Below, piece after piece: positions 7,055 through 10,883 of a stretch of 10,883 nucleotides of DNA. The translations under genes were made by a program, and so were the position numbers. The stretch's first letter is position 1. Each line of letters opens with the position of its first letter. Below the pieces are notes generated by a model, which saw only the letters and a list, made by a program, of their open reading frames with translations, searched no databases and was not told the DNA's origin. This DNA comes from JAFNGF01 sp964567045 (GTDB lineage: Bacteria; Planctomycetota; Phycisphaerae; Sedimentisphaerales; Anaerobacaceae), in NCBI GenBank assembly GCA_964567045.1, contig CAZMLE010000105.1, forward strand, positions 1 through 10,883, in the 5' to 3' direction.

Positions 7055-7642
7055 TTACCGCCGACAATAGCCGACCGGCACCATGTAAAGTGGTTCGAGG
7101 TGACTCGGCAGCTCAAGGACTTTGCCGACAGAGGCATCATCAAAAGCCCCCACGGCGACAGAACCAAGTCCTAAAGCCTCCGCCTGCAAGTGGACATTCT
7201 GAGCCGCATGCCCAGCCTCCATATAAACATAGCGAATGCCGCGCTCACCATAGCGGCCTGTTGTCCTGGCAAACTCCGCAGCAAAAACCAGTGTCACCGG
7301 GGCAGCCGCGATGAATTCCTGTCCCCAGGCAGCAGCGGCAAGCCGGGCACGCAGGTCCTGGTCGGTGAGCCTCTGCAGAGAATGTTTGCCAGGCAAATAG
7401 TGAAAAAAGCCTTGCTCGGTCACTACGAAAAGCTCCAGCGGGTAGGTTGCTCCAGCGGATGGTACGGTGCGATACCTGCTGCGAGCGTCCTGGCCCTGCG
7501 CCGCCCAGGCCAACTGCCCGATCTGCTCCAATGTGAGGGGTTTTGAGGAGAACTCCCGCCGCGACCGCCGAGCAGCGACAGTCTGCTCAAGCGGTATCGA
7601 GCCTTTGAGATCCGGCTTAGGAAGAGTCACTATTGTATCCAT
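7055..7642 (-). CDS. SagB-type nitroreductase-family FMN oxidoreductase
   Basis: A 195-residue single-domain flavoprotein of the nitroreductase superfamily, closest by eye to the SagB/ThcOx dehydrogenase group. Evidence is the FMN-phosphate-binding motif RRSRREF (25-31), PSAGATYPLEL (61-71), EAGHAAQN (142-149), a GLGSVAVGAFDD stretch (158-169), and the C-terminal LEPLYMVPVGY ending. SagB proteins oxidise azolines in peptide natural products, but short stand-alone homologues such as this occur in many bacteria and archaea with unknown substrates. No precursor peptide or cyclodehydratase gene is near, so a peptide-modifying role is not supported. It lies 46 bases after the DUF429 gene and 19 bases before the kinase gene, so it is probably in the same operon. 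The ribosome site is weak (GGG about 6 bases before ATG 7642). Confidence 0.87.
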   Translation of the reverse strand: MDTIVTLPKPDLKGSIPLEQTVAARRSRREFSSKPLTLEQIGQLAWAAQGQDARSRYRTVPSAGATYPLELFVVTEQGFFHYLPGKHSLQRLTDQDLRARLAAAAWGQEFIAAAPVTLVFAAEFARTTGRYGERGIRYVYMEAGHAAQNVHLQAEALGLGSVAVGAFDDASVGKVLELPSHLEPLYMVPVGYCRR

Positions 7643-7688
7643 TTTCTACCCAACCACTCGTGACAATATCTTGGCCTCTTGCGAATAT

Positions 7689-8435
7689 TCAACTATCCAT
7701 TATAGCTGCCGGATAAAGAATTTCCATTTTCAAGCCCCTGCTGTCAAATTCAGGATTCTCCGGCAAGGTCTTGACTTTTACGATAACGGCCTGACTCGCT
7801 GTCCAGGCAGCAGCAACCGCATCCAGAATATCATCGGGTGCCACTTTCCCCGGCTGCCGGGCTTGGACCACAAACTGCTCTAAGTCCGAAAATATCACTG
7901 ATAACAGTGCTACGCGTTCATTTCGCCCGTCCCGCTTTTTCTTACTGTACTTTGCTGGCCTGCCACCAGCCAGTGCCCAAAATGAAATCTCCGGATGAAT
8001 CTCACGGACCCGTCGCTGAAGTGTTGGTGTCATCAAATCGTCTACCTGCCGAATTTTTTCGAGCAAAGCAAAACTTTGTTTGCTTAGTTTCTTGCCGGAA
8101 TGTTTTAGAGAAGTTTTACACGCTGTTTCATAATCTGTAGTCGTCAGGCAAGGCCTTATTGGCGCGGGGAATACACTGCTGGCCCGTTGGCCACCGAGAA
8201 TCTTGCGTGCTGCGACATCACATTCGCGCGGCTTGGTACCATCGCTCAAACCAATAGGAATATCAACGCAAACCAATTCGCAGTCCGCGGTTTTTGAAAG
8301 CACATCGGCAAAAGTCTTGGCCACGCAAAAGTCTTTTAGCTGCAAGACCTTTTGCTTCGGGGCTTGCGCAACTACAACGAACCAGCCGGCTCTGCAACCA
8401 TCTACACCAGCAACCTGAAAAGACTGCTTTTCCAT
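7689..8435 (-). CDS. DUF429 family protein, predicted RNase H-like fold
   Basis: A 248-residue DUF429 protein of normal length. The family is predicted to have an RNase H-like (actin-like) fold and has been suggested to be nucleolytic, but its biochemical role is not established to my knowledge. Visible marks are GVDGCRAGW (10-18, D12 on the first strand), VDIPIGL (57-63, D58), QRASSVFPAP (83-92), EIHPEISF (145-152, E145 and E149) and DDILDAVAAA (201-210, D201, D202, D205). These acidic positions resemble a metal-binding catalytic set, so the site looks intact. A basic patch KYSKKKRDGRNER (162-174) could contact nucleic acid. The ATG follows the NTPase stop by 11 bases with AAAGG just upstream, consistent with co-translation. 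If it is a nuclease, it could supply the RNA ends that the downstream kinase and cyclase modify; that is inference. Confidence 0.85.
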   Translation of the reverse strand: MEKQSFQVAGVDGCRAGWFVVVAQAPKQKVLQLKDFCVAKTFADVLSKTADCELVCVDIPIGLSDGTKPRECDVAARKILGGQRASSVFPAPIRPCLTTTDYETACKTSLKHSGKKLSKQSFALLEKIRQVDDLMTPTLQRRVREIHPEISFWALAGGRPAKYSKKKRDGRNERVALLSVIFSDLEQFVVQARQPGKVAPDDILDAVAAAWTASQAVIVKVKTLPENPEFDSRGLKMEILYPAAIMDS

Positions 8436-8446
8436 CGCCGCCTTTG

Positions 8447-9010
8447 TTAGTCCGCAGGACGCCTTCCGGCGGAAGTTTTCTTTAGAAACGACAGAATTTG
8501 CAGGATGTCAGCTATCGTTTTGTCACGATTTTGGCGTGTCAAATTGAACAGTCTCGAGCCCGGCATCTGCTTGACCTGCGAAATTAGGCCGCTGCCCTTT
8601 TGCGCCACAGTAGCCAATACCAACCTATCGGATGAAAAAAGTCGACGAACTGCGGCGACAAATTTCCCCGACAGGCACTCCATCTTGCCAATCTCGTCTA
8701 TAACAAATAATTCTGCATCGTTCTGCTCAATATCTAAGACCGGCACGACAGATTCTTCAAAGCCCGCAACATCCACGCCATATTTACCGATTTTGAACCG
8801 CCCTTTAATATCAACGTGGGCGAGGATTCCACTGGTTCCGTTCAGCCGGGTCCAGCTAAATCCTCTGCGTTTATCGCCCTGGCGAATCTCCTGCGTATAA
8901 AAACCCGCCGCCTTTTTGCAATCCAGCGAATCCAAGATTTCCATCAGGGCTGTCGTTTTGCCGCAGCCCGGCAAGCCGATTAACAGGATTTTAGCTGAAT
9001 CGGATGTCAT
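8447..9010 (-). CDS. THEP1-type nucleoside-triphosphatase
   Basis: A 187-residue P-loop NTPase of the THEP1/NTPCR family, which hydrolyses nucleoside triphosphates; the cellular role is unsettled. Walker A is GLPGCGKTT (12-20). GFYTQEIRQG (36-45), GILAHVDI (61-68), YGVDV with the following FEE, Walker B LFVIDEIGKME (101-111), LATVAQKG (132-139) and the late NRD (161-163) all follow the family order. The family is widespread in archaea and thermophiles and patchy in other bacteria. It is the first gene of the unit running to the sulfatase. No Shine-Dalgarno sequence precedes ATG 9010, and no other usable start lies before the P-loop. The final nine or so codons (TSAGRRPAD) are encoded by two small DNA hairpins, so a repeat seems to have supplied the C-terminus. 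Confidence 0.89.
   Translation of the reverse strand: MTSDSAKILLIGLPGCGKTTALMEILDSLDCKKAAGFYTQEIRQGDKRRGFSWTRLNGTSGILAHVDIKGRFKIGKYGVDVAGFEESVVPVLDIEQNDAELFVIDEIGKMECLSGKFVAAVRRLFSSDRLVLATVAQKGSGLISQVKQMPGSRLFNLTRQNRDKTIADILQILSFLKKTSAGRRPAD
8450..8475. repeat. Paired mini-hairpins inside the NTPase 3' end
   Basis: Two adjacent inverted repeats occur: GTCC-GCA-GGAC (8450-8460) and CTTCC-GGC-GGAAG (8463-8475). They span the last codons of the NTPase gene, next to its stop codon (8447-8449). The second shares its CTTCCGGC/GGAAG core with the hairpin at 3606-3623, which suggests a dispersed palindromic repeat rather than chance. Confidence 0.5.
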
Positions 9011-9165
9011 AGATGAAAAAGTAAGCTGGAATATTAAGTATCGAAATACGAAACAATATCAAAATTCGAAATCCAAATGATCGAAACAGTCTATCCAGGA
9101 CCTTGGATTTTTGTCATTCGGATCCTTCGACTTTGCTCAGGACAGGTTTGATTCGCATTTCGGGT
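9011..9165. repeat. Repeat-like intergenic region upstream of the NTPase operon
   Basis: This 155-base interval has no gene. It holds TCGAAA-type words (9041-9046, 9066-9071, 9081-9086) in an AT-rich stretch. It also has an 8-base perfect inverted repeat AAATCCAA/TTGGATTT (9069-9076 with 9103-9110) and a second element at 9124-9146. GTAT-CGAA-ATAC (9038-9049) is a small stem whose minus-strand loop is TTCG. It must contain the promoter of the NTPase operon if that unit is independent, but no convincing -35/-10 pair at normal spacing was found. Confidence 0.5.
9124..9146. repeat. Dispersed-repeat-like element (CCTTCGA...GCTCAGGACAGG)
   Basis: The pattern CCTTCGAC-TTT-GCTCAGGACAGG matches a short element I recognise as widely scattered in intergenic regions of many environmental bacterial genomes. 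Only one copy is in this window, so repeat status rests on memory of the motif, not on copies seen here. It lies just after the beta-helix gene stop (9166-9168). Confidence 0.5.
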
Positions 9166-10803
9166 TTAGCGCTTCGGATTTTCCTGCCAGGGTTGGGCTA
9201 ACGGTTCTTCCAGCCAATGCAATGCCATAATCGCAAAATCTATCAGATCAACTTTGCAGTCGCCGTTTATGTCGCCGGCGACGATAGTCTCGCAAACAGG
9301 TTTACCAAAGTGAGACTTGCTGGCCTCGGCTGTCCCGCCGTAGGCGCCTATGTTGATGATGCCGCCGTTAGGAAAAGGTTCAAGACCAATCGGGGACATC
9401 GGATCACCTGCATCAATACACGGGCTTGTGACATCGTCTTTCACCCAGCTTTGAGTCGTTCGATCCCACCTGCCTGCCTGGGATTTTAAATGATAATCGC
9501 CGTCAAGCCAGAAATCATCATTTGGATCGTCTGGCGTGCCGTTCGGGTCCCAATAGCCAGGGTCGGCAAAACAGGGGTCTGCATCGATATTGCCCTGCTT
9601 CCACAAAGTGCTCTCGCACGGGTCATAAACTGCTCCGTCGCCGCCCTGGACGTTGCTGAAACTGATTTCCACCTTTGACCCGTCTTCGTTCCATATCTCG
9701 TACCCCCCATCCCACAGAATACAATGCACGAGTTGAGTACGATAAAACTCTAGATGGCTACAAGCTATGGCGCTGCCCTTTTCCGCCGAATTACCAGCAA
9801 ATGTGCAACTGCTCAGCGTAGCGCTACTGTCGTCTCCAAAGTTGTACATGCCGCCGCCGCACTTACCTGCTGTGTTTTGGCTAAGGACGCAGTTTGCCAG
9901 TGTGATAGTGCTTCCTAAGTTATCAATTCCACCCCCGTTTTCTGCCGAGTTCCCACTAAAGAGGCAGTTGACCAATTCAACACTGGTGTACCAGATGTTA
10001 GACATTCCGCCACCGTCTTGGCCAGCCGAGTTGTTGTGGAAATTGCAGTCGACCATTTTGATGCTGCTGGTTCGATTGTACATACCGCCACCATAAAAGG
10101 TGGTGGAGTTTTCGCTGAAGGTGCAGAAATGAAACGTCGCGCGGCTCCCGTGGTTGTAGACCCCTCCAGCACCGCACTTTGCACTGTTACGACTCAAGGT
10201 ACATTTGACCACTGTCACGCTACAGGAGGCGTTGTGAATTCCACCTCCCAATCCATCCGGGTCGAAATCAGCGCACAGATCTGAACCATTGGCATTGCCA
10301 GCAGTTATCCGGAGGCCGTCTATCGTGGCCATCGTGACGATGCGATTAATGGTTACCACGTGGTAGCTGTTTTCTGCCCGACTCGCCTCGCCCAACAACT
10401 TACGAGGGTCATTCACATCAACGTCATTGCCAGCCAAGTCCCCGCTTAAGATAGTTTCATGTGTCCGAATATCACGAGCATCCGGGTATGGCTCGCCAAA
10501 ACCGGCGTAGCCACCTTTGATTACAACACCATCGATGGTCTGGAATGTGGCTTTCCGGTCACCGGGCGTCTGGTTCGCACCCTGGTCTGGCTTGTAGATG
10601 CCTTGAGCCACGCGGATTTCGACCGGCTTTTCACCGTCATTGGCGTCGGCCAAAGCATCCTGGACGTATTTGTAGGCATTCGCCCAGCTTGTGCCGTCAT
10701 TGGTCCCTGTGGCGTCATCGTCGACATAGATGATCTTACCTGAAGCTGTGCAAACGAATGCCCACAACACCACTGAAATTATCAGTGAGTGCTTTGATTT
10801 CAC
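9166..10803 (-). CDS. Secreted parallel beta-helix repeat protein with C-terminal dockerin-like motif
   Basis: A 545-residue exported protein with a Sec-type signal (MKSKHSLIISVVLWAFVCTASG, cleavage near residue 22). It continues into the IYVDDDATG...DGTSWANAY opening common in planctomycete pectate-lyase-fold proteins. Residues 186-347 contain coils of a right-handed beta-helix marked by GGGxxN (Asn at 191, 217, 243, 269, 295, 321, exactly 26 apart) and NSA turns, resembling polymorphic outer-membrane-protein repeats. A cysteine recurs once per coil. Residues 510-531 hold a single calcium-loop motif (D511, N513, D515, D519, D522) like one half of a type I dockerin. No lyase catalytic residues are identifiable, so a binding or surface role is as likely as an enzymatic one. 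The start is GTG at 10803-10801 with GGGAGG (10812-10817) 8 bases upstream. Confidence 0.88.
   Translation of the reverse strand: MKSKHSLIISVVLWAFVCTASGKIIYVDDDATGTNDGTSWANAYKYVQDALADANDGEKPVEIRVAQGIYKPDQGANQTPGDRKATFQTIDGVVIKGGYAGFGEPYPDARDIRTHETILSGDLAGNDVDVNDPRKLLGEASRAENSYHVVTINRIVTMATIDGLRITAGNANGSDLCADFDPDGLGGGIHNASCSVTVVKCTLSRNSAKCGAGGVYNHGSRATFHFCTFSENSTTFYGGGMYNRTSSIKMVDCNFHNNSAGQDGGGMSNIWYTSVELVNCLFSGNSAENGGGIDNLGSTITLANCVLSQNTAGKCGGGMYNFGDDSSATLSSCTFAGNSAEKGSAIACSHLEFYRTQLVHCILWDGGYEIWNEDGSKVEISFSNVQGGDGAVYDPCESTLWKQGNIDADPCFADPGYWDPNGTPDDPNDDFWLDGDYHLKSQAGRWDRTTQSWVKDDVTSPCIDAGDPMSPIGLEPFPNGGIINIGAYGGTAEASKSHFGKPVCETIVAGDINGDCKVDLIDFAIMALHWLEEPLAQPWQENPKR
9763..10248 (-). repeat. 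78-base-period coding repeat (26-residue beta-helix coils)
   Basis: This region encodes residues 186-347 of the beta-helix protein, six regular GGGxxN coils plus one degenerate coil (KGSAIA) still in register. The period is kept in protein; the DNA copies have diverged, so this is an old internal amplification rather than a recent tandem repeat. Confidence 0.8.
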
Positions 10804-10883
10804 GGTTAGCGCCTCCCAAATAGAATTACTAAGAGGGTGTGTGAAAAGTTCAAAGTGATTGTTCAGTATAAGCCGATACTTCC
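10804..10883 (-). promoter_or_regulatory. Leader of the beta-helix gene with ribosome binding site
   Basis: GGGAGG at 10812-10817 fits the GTG start. A TATACT hexamer (10865-10870, minus strand) is a good -10 match, but its -35 would lie outside the window. TTGAAC with TAGTAA further in is a weaker alternative. The promoter therefore stays unassigned. Confidence 0.35.

Noticed and set aside
7036..7167. Upstream extension of the kinase to 335 residues
   Set aside because: It would overlap the nitroreductase by 113 bases, the extra residues match nothing, and ATG 7035 gives a normal P-loop protein start.
6470..7174. 234-codon open frame on the plus strand
   Set aside because: It lies fully opposite the polynucleotide kinase gene and the end of the nitroreductase gene, both with clear family motifs; the translation shows no domain.
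7055..7642. SagB-type gene as part of an azol(in)e peptide biosynthesis cluster
   Set aside because: No precursor peptide, cyclodehydratase or YcaO-like gene is present in the window.
9031..9063. TAATAT (9031-9036) as -10 of the NTPase operon
   Set aside because: The nearest -35-like hexamers on the minus strand are 14 bases (TTGTTT) or 20 bases (TTGATA) away, outside the usual spacing; also no sigma-54 GG/GC pair was found.
9069..9110. Inverted repeat as an intrinsic terminator of the beta-helix gene
   Set aside because: The 26-base loop is long, the stem is AT-rich and only a broken T-run follows on the minus strand; recorded as repeat structure instead.
9763..10248. Regular spacing that could suggest a CRISPR or tandem DNA array
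   Set aside because: The 78-base period is coding and reflects beta-helix coils; repeat units are diverged at DNA level and there are no unique spacers between identical repeats.

Overview
The window reads as a stretch of a Planctomycetota chromosome, most likely from the Phycisphaerae/Sedimentisphaerales side of the phylum. That placement is an inference. It rests on a Tat-exported Gfo/Idh/MocA oxidoreductase next to a Tat-exported sugar isomerase-like protein, an S1-type sulfatase with a Tat signal, and a secreted beta-helix protein ending in a single dockerin-like calcium loop. All ten genes lie on the minus strand, so transcription runs from high to low coordinates. No tRNA, rRNA, CRISPR array, transposase or integrase was seen.

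Region 1 (10803 to 9166) encodes a secreted parallel beta-helix protein with six regular 26-residue coils and a C-terminal dockerin-like motif. A 155-base repeat-like intergenic stretch (9011-9165) follows.

Region 2 (9010 to 3698) is a tight six-gene unit with gaps of 11, 46, 19, 5 and 15 bases. In order it holds a THEP1-type NTPase, a DUF429 protein (RNase H-like fold), a SagB-type nitroreductase, a Clp1/Grc3-type polynucleotide 5'-hydroxyl kinase, the RNA 3'-phosphate cyclase RtcA, and a sulfatase. The kinase and RtcA would act on the two opposite ends of a cleaved RNA. With the two upstream nucleotide or nucleic-acid proteins they form a candidate RNA end-processing operon that I do not recognise as a described bacterial system. 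No ligase (RtcB), RtcR-type regulator or sigma-54 site is visible. The sulfatase may be an unrelated passenger at the end of the transcript.

Region 3 (3697 to 3461) is a 237-base intergenic region with GC-rich hairpins, which could end the previous transcript, and a plausible sigma-70-type promoter.

Region 4 (3460 to 1) is a second compact operon: an AMP-forming acyl-CoA synthetase-like ligase, a Gfo/Idh/MocA oxidoreductase whose ribosome binding site overlaps the ligase stop codon, and a TIM-barrel sugar isomerase/epimerase-like protein cut by the window edge. The last two carry Tat signals and probably act on carbohydrates outside the cytoplasm. How the ligase relates to them is unclear.
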